From NCBI GenBank assembly GCA_947034885.2, contig OX344751.2:37229082-37293081 (forward strand): 64,000 nt of DNA, given 5' to 3'. Both the position numbers and the translations under genes were made by a program. The notes under the pieces are model-generated. The model was not told the origin of the DNA, ran no database searches, and worked only from the letters and a program-made list of their open reading frames with translations. Source of the DNA: Thuidium tamariscinum (Eukaryota > Streptophyta > Bryopsida > Hypnales > Thuidiaceae). Positions 48,914 to 58,802 of this stretch are shown here, in pieces; the stretch's first letter is position 1, and the number at the start of each line of letters is the position of its first letter.

Positions 48914-51900
48914 TTATGAATCTAAATTGTTGTCGGTCGTGGAATCAGAACCCATAGATGACTCAGAGGATTCCCTACCCTCAAATGCAGACACATCTAC
49001 ATACTGCAAGACATTTAGAGCATATGTGTCTTTGTAGTGTTTTGGTTTAGGGCAACCAAACTCCGCAAAGGCACTTGCCAATTGCTCAGCATAAATTGGA
49101 AGCTCAAAAGATTTTTGTGGACTGATGAGAAGACTTTGTTTTGACATGATGGCATTAGGTGCCATCAATCCACAATCCCTGCAAAGAATAATAACATGAA
49201 TTTAGGCTTTCAGAACGCAAACAAATGTACATTAGAATGCAAACAAAGAATTTTTTTGATTGTCAACTTACTTACTGGATTTCCCCTTGGCCCTTGCAAA
49301 CATATTTGCGAGGCACCACAGGCATGTCCTCCAAGTCTTGTGAAACCTCTACCACAGGTGCCAGCATTGGTGTTTTGACCACAGATGCTCATGACTGTTT
49401 TCTTCATTGGCTTCAGAATAGCATTGAAAATGTCTTTGTGCCCCTCTAAAGCTACAATGTGGCGTCCAGTGCCACGACATGCCGTAATGCATGTATCTGA
49501 AGTCAATGAACATAAAATTTATTAATTTTGTGATTGAGTGACAATGAAATACTATAGGAATGTAAAAGATTTGATTTAAACACTAACCCGTAGATGCGGT
49601 GCAATCCAAAATCAAATCTCCTTCAATGCTAGTCGCTTCAAGGAGGATGGTGAAAAACCTTGGATCTTTATCGCGTCCTCTTCTCCAAGGCCACTGTCCA
49701 TTCATTGCCATGTCATATGGATGGGTGTAGTTCATGAGCATGTCATCTTTTGCAACATCAACCCCAACCTTTGCCATAGAGCTGGCCCGCTTGAAGGAAA
49801 ATATGGATTTCCCTTTGGAACCAAGGTCCTTCACAAGTAGAGTCACTCCAAACTTCTGTGTCTGCAATATGCAAGGCAAATGTGCATTAAATGCATTGAA
49901 TAGAGTGCATTATGACAACATGATGAAAGCCAAAACATTTGAAAGGAATTTACTGTCTTAGTCTTCTCCACTACGGAGGTGAGGTGCATGCGGTTCATTC
50001 CCATCCACTCTTTCTTCCGCACCAATTTGTACGTCTCACGCACTTCCGCAATGCTCTCCCTTGCCTTTACGCTATACAAGTGAAAGATGATGATGCAACC
50101 ATCATCATGCAAATGTTCTGCACCAAAGCTACTTGCTGATTACAATGCCTCATCTTTTGGATCTGAATTCCATACTGGTACATTGGTTGGTAAAGAAGAG
50201 AGCCCAGACACCGGTAAGTTCTCTGGGAAATCAATGAAAATGACATCAACCCCTGCTTAGGTGTTTAGCACACCTTCAAACATGCGAGACTTTCCATTTG
50301 ACATCTACAAACATGCAATGCAACAGAAAGTTAATTATGAACATCAAAAAGATAACAATAATTGAGGCACAAACAAAGAAATTAAAACAATGAAGATGAA
50401 AATGGTCACCTTTTCCATAAAGTGCACCACCTCATTGTAAGAAGTTGGTTTGTCTTCCTCCATGTCCTTCACAATGTCTTGAATGGAGACATTGAGGATT
50501 AAATCCTCGGTCTTTGCCGCAACATCTTCTATCAAGACCATCGCTCATGTGACATGACTGATGACCTCCTTGTTGAGCTGTGATAGAGTGACCTTTTGCC
50601 TCATTTTGCTCTCCATTTGAGAACCTTGATCCACAATGGAAGATGGTACCACATGACCACCAGCATCGTCCTTCTTCTTTCCCTTGCCCTTGTCCTTCTC
50701 TGCTTTCTTGTCCGCTTGTTCCGCCTCCTTCTTTTCCTTGTTTTCCAACAAAATTTTGGCTTGAGCTTCCTTCTTTCAATCAAGTGTATTCCTCCTCAAA
50801 ATGACCTTCTTCTTTGCATTCTCATCAAGGCCATCAAACTCATCAATGTCGCAATCCACGACCCCTTTGCCATCTAAAGATCTCCTAAGCTCAATCTCTG
50901 AAAGATGAGTGAAATTGAGTGTACAGTCCAAGTACCCACCAAAAGATGAGCTGTGGTATAAGTGCAAAGCTGATGCGGGCTAAACATGCAAGTCGTTGAA
51001 CCCCGATCAAGATAAGATGCTAAAAATGGTCGAAGATCCAAGTGAGCAATTGCTCTTTTGTCTTCAAGCTTGAACTTGAAATACTTGAAACACAACCATA
51101 GAAATTCATAAGGGATAATTTTCATAATGCAAATACAATTACAAGAATATATTACAGTGGAAAATCACTATTTTCTAGGTCACAACTTTTCACAATAGTA
51201 GAAGCAATACAAATATCAAAGAGGAAAAATAATTCTTTTCCAAAATAGCATTACTATAGATTTTTGAAGCCCACATTTTCTAAACCTCAATGATGTACAA
51301 GTAAGGGTTTAGAGGTGTTTGCACATCCATTTTGCCTCATTGATATAAAATAACTCACAAAAAGTAGTAATGATTTGTATATATACAAACTTATAGATTC
51401 AATTTCTAAGTCATTAGAGAAATACAAAACCTTTAGGGTTTTTGTCCCCATATTATAAATTAGTTTATGGCACATATTGGAAAAGAACTCTTTGCATTGC
51501 GGCAGCTAAACCTTTATGCGCCATGAAAGAGTCTCCCTTCTTAAAATAATTATGGCCCTTAAAATAATTCAAGAAGCCATGATCTCAAATCTTACACCTC
51601 CACCCCTCAATGTACTCAGGCAGGTACTCAAGTTTAGCTGGGACCTTGTAGTTGACCGTAATGTTGTCTTGCTTTACCACTCCATCAAAGTATTCAATGA
51701 CCGCATCTTCAATTTGAAAAACCTTGGAAAACATTAGAATCCATACTATTATATTTCTAAAATTTACTTCGAAAGCCATCAATGAAATATTCAATACCAA
51801 TGAAGGAGGAAAAAAAATTATAAATATGTAAAATTCATCACTCACTCCTGCATACCAAACGCATTTTGGAAGAAATTGGGGAAGAAGAAGCTCTGAAACA

Positions 51901-53741
51901 GGCTTAGGTGGAAACTTGCATGCTTCACAAGAAGGAACAGATGAATTCTACCACTTCAAGATTTTAATCTTGTGTGTTGCAGTCATATTGCACATGGCCA
52001 CCAATTGCAACTTCTCCAACGTCATTTCCGGAATCTTGTTTGTGCTCCAATGCTGCTCCACCTAACCAACCATCCTCCACATTTTAATTCAATATAAAAA
52101 AAATCTAGAACCATAGACATGCAAAACCTTCAAATTTAACTCACCTCCTATAGAAAGTCTGTCCCATTAGAAGGATGAGCCACTGCCAAGATTTTCCCCA
52201 TCTTTAACATCAAAGTTTTGGTTTTTTCTTTTGCTCTAGCTCTCATGGTATGGGCAATCTCTGGTGCCTTTCTATCACTCTCCAATGTCACATCTATATA
52301 CTTTTTCACTGTAGAATACTAGTCTATAGCTTGGGAAATCTCATGTTGTTATACCATCCAATTATTTAAATTAATCATGACAATATTAAAAAAAGATGCT
52401 ACTTTGGAAGATGATGAAGGCTAAAAAAACAAAGAAACTTACCTTGAAAATGAATGATGTGAAGACCTCCACTGGTATACTATACAATTTCTTTGAAACC
52501 TTGTTTTCAAGGCACCGTTTCTTCTCTGAAGGCCTCAATAAATCAGTAAATCGCTCAATCAACAAGAGTCCATACTTCTGCACTTGGTATAAAGTGTGTA
52601 CCAAGTTAGTCTTCACATGTGAATCCTCAATAGATCTGCAAAACATCAACCACATTTTATTACCATGAGCTTCTCATCCCTACATTTGATATCTTATCAA
52701 ACAACATAACACACTCATAAGCAAATAAATAAAGAAATAAAAAGACTCACTTATTGATGTGATGCATCACTTGCATCACTAATTCTATTTGCCCTCTTGT
52801 CTCTAGTAGAATGCAATCCACGACACAATGCATCTTTGGGACCAAGGTATAACACCTGTCAATAAGATTCAGCCATGCAATGCGATGATGGTTTCTGTCA
52901 CATATGAAGAATTTCAAGTTCTTCCAAGATCAGAGCTCAGGTTAATTTGGACTCTAGGTGCCGGATAAGCACATCATTCTTCTCTCTCCAAATTGGATCC
53001 CACTTCGCCATCTCAGCCTCCGTGAATTCTGAGTTGAGTCCTTCTTCATCTGTAGTAGTGTAGTGGAGACATAGAAGGTTGCTACTCCATCTCTATATCC
53101 ACCAGCAAACTTTTGCTCTAATTTTTTTACATCACAAGACAATGTAGGCCTAACCATAGGTATAGCAACAAGTCTATAGAGGGGAATGTTGAACCTATAA
53201 AGCTCATCTGGCTTCATGTGTAGAGTAGAAAGAATATCCACTAAGTCTCCTTTTTGAGCACGATGCAGCTCGTCTTCAAGCATCTTCTTCTCATTAGGAG
53301 GGATTTGAGGGCTCTGGGAGCCTGTGAGTTCCCACAACCCAAAATCGCAAAAACAACCGCGTGAACGCAGTTTTGCAGGACTCTGACGTGGTTGAGCGAC
53401 TGCCACGTCATCGACTTTTTTTTTCCGATTTTTTTTTCTTGGACTTTTTTTCATATTTCAGGACCCCCAATTTTTTATTTTTTATTTTTTATTTTTAAAA
53501 AATACTAACCAATGGCCAACCGTTCCCAGACCCTATTTCGGGAACAATCCCGAAACAGCCCTTTGCAGCCCTCAAATGCTTCCTCATCTTCAACAATATC
53601 AATCTACATAGCCTCATCTACTTCTCCCACTGGATCTCCATAGTCATTTCCGTGCTCAATATGTGGTTGTTGGATCTCATCCGTCCTAGGGGTCTCCATA
53701 ATGGTCTCCTCCTGAGTTTCTTTGACAGGTGAAACATCCAT
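48914..53741 (-). pseudogene. Gene B copy 2 (inverted): ParB-like / methyltransferase-like, heavily decayed
   Basis: The start MDVSPVKETQEE at 53,741 directly follows an acceptor (TTGCAG), as in copy 1. Homologous blocks keep exon order: AIPMVRPTLSCDVKKLEQKF (about 53,150), CDRNHHRIAW (about 52,890), VHTLYQVQKYG (about 52,590), YFKFKLEDKRAIAHLD (about 51,080), VIFIDFPENLP (about 50,230), DKDPRFFTILLEA and DCTASTG (49,590-49,670), then GRHIVALEGH (about 49,450). Lesions are a 286-bp TIR insertion at 53,298-53,583, a small frame-shifting duplication at about 53,050, a stop in the exon near 52,145, one near 51,580, two in the motif IV exon (about 50,160 and 50,265) and frame changes near 50,940 and 49,390. 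None coincide with copy 1's lesions. At several copy 1 stop positions this copy is open, so the two copies decayed independently. Confidence 0.75.
53298..53583. mobile_element. MITE-like TIR element (GATTTGAGGGC family), 286 bp
   Basis: The left end GGAGGGATTTGAGGGC and the right end GCCCTCAAATGCTTCC are inverted repeats. Flanking TCAT on both sides could be a target duplication. The interior includes GCGACTGCCACGTCATCGAC. It interrupts the first coding exon of gene B copy 2; copy 1 has no insertion there. Related members are at 2,966-3,293 and 12,107-14,367. Confidence 0.8.
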
Positions 53742-53980
53742 CTGCAATAAAAAATTAAAGCCCATTGAATAGATTAAACAAAACAAATATGGACAAAGAC
53801 AAAGACAAAAGAAAAGCAATTTGAATTTTGAATTCACTTGGAAATAGATTTCTTGAAAATTAAAATAATGCTTGTAAAATAAAAGTCCTTTGAGAAAGAG
53901 AAACAAAATGAGCCCAACAAGGCTTTTGAATAAGTCAAAATGCTATATCACTAGAGAATTAAATTTTATAGATATCAATC

Positions 53981-54425
53981 TCATCCTATGATGTCCACAT
54001 CATCTCCCTCAGAGTCCGAACTAAGGATAATGACTTGGTAAGTATAAACTTTGTCTGTACAATAAGACTCATGAAACTCTTTGAAAGGAGGACTAGAGCT
54101 AGCATTTGAGAGCTCTACAACAGAGGAGTACTTTGTCTCGAAGCTCTTAGATGAAAAGCATGGATTAGGACCACAATTCCAACTAAGCCTATCTCCCTCA
54201 AAATCGTTTGCTGCACGCTCTACAACATCCATGATATTAGCGAAACTCACCAAATTCCTCTCATCATCACTAGAGACGCTCGGAATTGGTATGCTAGGCT
54301 AAGGCTACTTCTTCTTCTCTGATGATCTTCCAATATCAAGAGCTGAAAAAGTCTTCTCTATTGGAGCTTGAACCTGAGAATAGCTAGTCTTGAGACACTT
54401 GCCTTTACGTCAACCATTCTAGAAA
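53981..54425 (-). pseudogene. Gene A copy 2, remnant of the last exon
   Basis: The last exon of gene A is recognisable: NLVSFANIMDVVERAANDFE, VELSNASS and a tail VIILSSDSEGDD that keeps the SIM-like pattern. Two TAG codons interrupt the frame near 54,298-54,306, after RSSEKKK. Exons equivalent to the first two of copy 1 were not found on the minus strand upstream. As in copy 1, it lies directly upstream of gene B. Confidence 0.65.
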
Positions 54426-55001
54426 ACAAAAGATTTTTCAAATATGAAAAATTAGAGCGAGTGCATCTAAAGTAAACAACAAATGATAGTCTTTCGAGAT
54501 CACATAAGAATAAAAAACATTTAAGCCGACTTAATCATGAACAAATGAATGAGTCATTCAATGATCCGTACCTGATCAGGGTCGGAATGAACCCTTCCTG
54601 CCGATCCACTTCAAGCGTTGGAAACGTGTAATATTTTAAATGACCAAAACTCAATTTACTTTGCATACAAAAGGCTTTTACAAGGTACCCGAGTTTTCAG
54701 CACTCTCAAAAAACTTAGACTAAAATTATAATGAAATTAAGAGTTTGGTGTGGTTTAATAAATACAATAAAATGAATTTCATTAACAATTATACTTAGAA
54801 GCGTGTTCAGTCTAGCTGACATCAAAACAAAAAATATTTTGAAATGGTAATTCAAATCTTTATCATGTGCAATTTATTGAAGTGGAGCTCAAGGAACGAG
54901 ACCCCTGCTCCAAACGTGAGCTAAAAAAAATAGAGATGCCTGCATCCAAACTCAAAAGGTTGTAATTTCCTAAGCGCTGTCACATCAACCTACCAAAAAA
55001 T
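54426..55001. other. Gene-free stretch upstream of gene A copy 2
   Basis: No coding sequence is recognised. By position it should hold gene A intron or 5' sequence of the inverted unit. Confidence 0.4.
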
Positions 55002-55072
55002 AGGGTACCATGATGTACGTGTAATATCCCCGTCGGATCTGACGGTAGTTCAATGGTGACCTCGTGCTACCC
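55002..55072. repeat. Foldback with GTCGGATC core (4)
   Basis: The outer AGGGTACCATGATG pairs imperfectly with CTCGTGCTACCCT around the central CCGTCGGATCTGACGG (55,030-55,045). It is on the 5' side of the inverted gene A/B unit, and a CACTA-type hairpin is inserted at its right edge. Confidence 0.7.
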
Positions 55073-55073
55073 T

Positions 55074-55148
55074 CACTATAACAAAAAGTGGTAAAAAGAA
55101 CCGCACTCAATTTTGAGTGTGGTTTTTTTACCACTTTTTGTTATAGTG
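55074..55148. mobile_element. Miniature CACTA-type hairpin, 75 bp
   Basis: A near-perfect palindrome whose ends read CACTATAACAAAAAGTGGTA inward, flanked by CCT on both sides (55,071-55,073 and 55,149-55,151). CACTA ends and a 3-bp target duplication fit the CACTA superfamily. It is almost entirely inverted repeat with no internal region. Confidence 0.85.
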
Positions 55149-55394
55149 CCTAGTTTTCTACATGTTGTGAGAAACTGAGCAATTAATTCAGCTTATTCAA
55201 AGATTCTGATTGAAAACTACAATGGACTTTGAAATGAAGGGCAATCGGAGGTTAGCATACAAATCTTGTAGTTTAAGACAGTCAAAATAGCATTCAGTCT
55301 GGTTTTCATCGCTGTGGCAATGATGAAGGAATTTCGGCATCCTCAACCCGAAAATGTGGAAAGCGGAAATTTGAGTTACCTCAACACAAGGTTT

Positions 55395-55466
55395 TCTAGA
55401 ATACCACAACCCCATCAAGAAGAGGCCGTTGGATCCAATGGCTTTCCACGAGGTGGTTACGGTACC
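55395..55466. repeat. Foldback with degenerate core (5)
   Basis: The centre is CCGTTGGATCCAATGG. The right arm CCACGAGGTGGTTACGGTACC pairs imperfectly with the left arm ATACCACAACCCC. The stretch 55,391-55,530 is a diverged direct repeat of 55,735-55,890. Confidence 0.65.
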
Positions 55467-55737
55467 TCAAAAACACATATGTCAAGGAGTTCAGTAGGCC
55501 GTCAAGGTGTGCCAATCAGAATGCAAAGAGGCTTCTAAAAACTACCGACGTCGAAGTGGAACCGCAAGGGCAACACCAAATGTACCCTTCTAGTACCTCG
55601 AATCAAGTGGGGTCACCATAAAAAATTGCAAAGTGGGCTATGCATCCGAAGCACATTACAAATGCACCATCCCAAGCTAAGCGAAGCACCCAAGACATGC
55701 GTGAGCGCTTCAAGAAACATGGACATAAGAGTTTCTG

Positions 55738-55806
55738 GAGTACCGCGACCCCATCGGGGAGAGGCCGTCGGATCCGATGGATTATCCACGAGGTGGTCAT
55801 GGTACC
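55738..55806. repeat. Foldback with GTCGGATCCGA core (6)
   Basis: The centre is CCGTCGGATCCGATGG. The outer GTACCGCGACCCCAT pairs imperfectly with GTGGTCATGGTACC. It lies about 270 bp from foldback 5 and is related to it by direct duplication. Confidence 0.7.
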
Positions 55807-55890
55807 CCCAAAATCCACATGTCGAGGAGTCCCAAACCCATATGTCGAAGAGTCTTGAAGGCACAAACAATCTGTAGAGATGTGCCAATC

Positions 55891-57000
55891 TTGGCCAAAG
55901 AAGCTTCGTGCCAACAACGTGCTGACGTTGGAGGTCTGCAGCGCCTTCTAACTCACACATTCTATCTCAATAGATGTGTTCACTCAAGAAGATATTCAAA
56001 GGAAACTCAGGTAAGATTCATACCTCCACTGCCGTGTCCTGCTCGACTTCCGGAAATGCTCTCGTTGCGATTGACCCTACCTCAGCTTGCTTTGCTCGTG
56101 CTTGTGTATGCCGCATCACGACTGCCTCGCTCTGCGAAGGCAATTCCCCCAAGTCTATTACAGAAGATGAGATCAAAATACCGAAATGCATATTCCACAG
56201 ATCGTAAGAGTTGCGGAAATCTTCTCCGTGTGATCGAAGAGGTGAAGGCTCTTAAGCCATCTCAAAGCACCAAGGATGACCCACATACAAGCCAGAGTGT
56301 CACGAGAAAGATTTGTCTAGAGCTCAATTTGGAGTGAAGACAAGATAGCACAATTCACAAGAAAGGAGAAGGTCCAGTGGAAAAATCCCCTTCCTTGGAA
56401 TTCGAGATGAATCTGGAAATCTACTACCACGGAAATCGGCTTGAAAAATTCAGCCTGCCAGCTATTATGTTGCAGGATTTGGTAATATCCTCAGAGGTTG
56501 ACTTTCATTAACCATGTTCAGAAATTGAAGTATTTCACTCTTGACTTGGTCATGTTCATGCGTATCTTGTACCTGGACAAGAATTGGTCCATTTGCTTTG
56601 TAACTCAGACAAATGAGCGGGGTTGAGGGATACAAAAAGAGAAACTTCTATTCTACGCTACTCAACATTTAACGAGCTTAGCAAGTATCAGAGCATGCAC
56701 ACATGCATCATTTACATTGAAGTAAAAACTTTTCTAGAAGACAAACAACATTTGAGATTTAATAAGTGTCCGGGTTTGCTTTGGACTGTACCCTGTCAAT
56801 GCATAGATTCTCTAGGTTCTATATTTACACGGCTCTAGGAATGTGTGGGTGCTTTATTCCCACCCTTGGAATAAAGTGTACACAACTAGGTTCTACTACT
56901 TTTGCAACGATCTCTAGTGGGTGTCTAAGCTACGTGTAATCCAGTTACGCCTTGCAAGCAATGGATCTTCCTAACTTCCTACTCCTAATCAACCCGCTTG
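55891..57000. other. No recognised gene
   Basis: A plus-strand frame is open at 55,777-56,337 and ends in a Lys/Arg-rich stretch, but I see no motif, homologue or splice structure, and its start lies inside foldback 6. Nothing else is supported here. Confidence 0.4.
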
Positions 57001-57579
57001 CCTGGGGAGATAACTTAGAGTAACTTTTAAACACCACGTGTGAGAATATTTTGGACACCCTATTTTATGTCCTAAAATTTTAAAAAAAAGAAAAGAAAAA
57101 AATATGAGAATATTCTCCTACTTTGAAAGTTTATAACTTGAATTATTGATATTTTTATTTGTTGATTATAATTAGTTACAAATTTTTTAAGTAAAAAAAT
57201 ATACTGTAGAGCTGAAAATAACTTTCACACCCCTATTTTATATAAGAAAAAATTGTCTAAAAAATGAACAAAAAATTATCAAAAATAGTTTTTCATCGAA
57301 AGTTTATTTTTCTTGATTATTGATGCCGTACTCATTTAAATGCATTCTCTATAAATATTTGAGTTGAAAAACATGGCAATTTAGTTCATTTTTCAACCTA
57401 CTCTAATAATCATTTCATATGTTATTTGAATTCAAATTTTTTGGCAATAGAAGCCTATAGTAATTGTTAAGCACATCTCAAAATTATAGGTCAAAATCAT
57501 AGTTTATAAAAAAGTAAAAATAAAAAAATCACTTTAACACACGTAGTTTGTTTTTTATACACTAAGTTATCTCCCCAGG
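57001..57579. mobile_element. hAT-like MITE, 579 bp with 8-bp target duplication
   Basis: The ends read CCTGGGGAGATAACTTAG inward on both sides and are flanked by the exact 8-bp direct repeat CCCGCTTG (56,993-57,000 and 57,580-57,587). Eight-base target duplications are typical of the hAT superfamily, although the terminal sequence is not the common CAG type. The interior is AT-rich and non-coding. Confidence 0.9.
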
Positions 57580-57587
57580 CCCGCTTG

Positions 57588-58802
57588 CACTTGCTAGGCG
57601 GGAATAACTTCCACTCTAAGGTTTTTGAATTTTAGGATAAGTCTTTTTAGTTGTTTTCTATTTTGTAATATCAGTGGGAATCTAAGGTTTTACTTGCTTT
57701 GGTCAATCCTATTTGATCTTCCCAATTAAGCAAAGGTTCTAGTTAAGATTTCACTTTTTTCCAGCGTATCGCTGTCCTGATGTAAATTCCTACATAGTGT
57801 ACAAACATATTATAATATGTTTTATTGGGTAGCTTCAAGGTGACGTTAATTCTTTGAATAACTTCAAGGTGACGCTGTTCTATTGACATGTACAACATCC
57901 ATATAAGAACAGGGTGGATTCAAGAAAGACCAGTCCTATTCTCTGTCACGATTGAAGTCATGGCGTTCTCTTTTGGTATAACTTTTGGAGTTCAAGTCCT
58001 AAGAACTCGAAATTTTTATTGGGAATGGTCAACTTGATGATAATGAGCCACCCTTTTTTCCCAAAAAAAGAAAAAAGTTTTTCTATTTTTTTGCTCATAT
58101 CCTTAATTTGTCACACTTTCAGATATTGGGTTTTCACTACGTTGTGAGTACCCAAATTGTATGATGTATGTTTGAAATCCGGATGTTCTATTCGTACACT
58201 AGTTGGGCATGTGCATGCCAAGGGGCATGACAAAATATTATATTTTATATGCTCTAAATGCTAGCTAATAGCGGTCAGTCGTGCACGTATTATCTAAACA
58301 ATAAAAAGGTTATCATTAAAATGTTTTTGGATCAAATTCATTAACATGGTTTCCATACAAATGGCCAATTTTTTTTTATTTTTTTAAAATAAAATTCTAT
58401 TTTCTAAAAATTAATGTTTGGAATTCTGTATTTTCTAGAAGAAACTGGACCTCTGCCCTTCCATAATACTATTTGTGGAAATCCTAGTATCCATTAGTAC
58501 TATGGAGGAGCCTACCGAACTAGTGGACTTGACACGTGGCACATGGTGCCAGAAAAATTAGCAGCCGCCACTGCTCTTCATTAAGTGAAGTCATTTATGT
58601 ATGCACTTAATAACGTTGTCGACGGATGCTACTGCATGCTAGTGGTTGAAGCACCATTCTGGAGTAGGGTTCTTGCCCAAAGTGATGCAATTTTGACGAA
58701 TCAGGTCCTGTGGACAACGCTTTTGCTCGCAATTCCCATGATCCTTGAAGCGAACCACTGCAAACTGTAGGTGCACTTCGGCTTTGCACATTAGAAACGC
58801 CG
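57588..58802. other. Gene-free stretch upstream of the DDE-like gene
   Basis: No gene is seen. The last few hundred bases (58,500-58,802) should hold the promoter and 5'UTR of the gene that starts at 58,803. No promoter element is assignable. Confidence 0.45.

Noticed and set aside
55777-56337. 186-codon plus-strand frame
   Set aside because: Starts inside a foldback, no recognised family, no splice context; could be chance in less AT-rich DNA.
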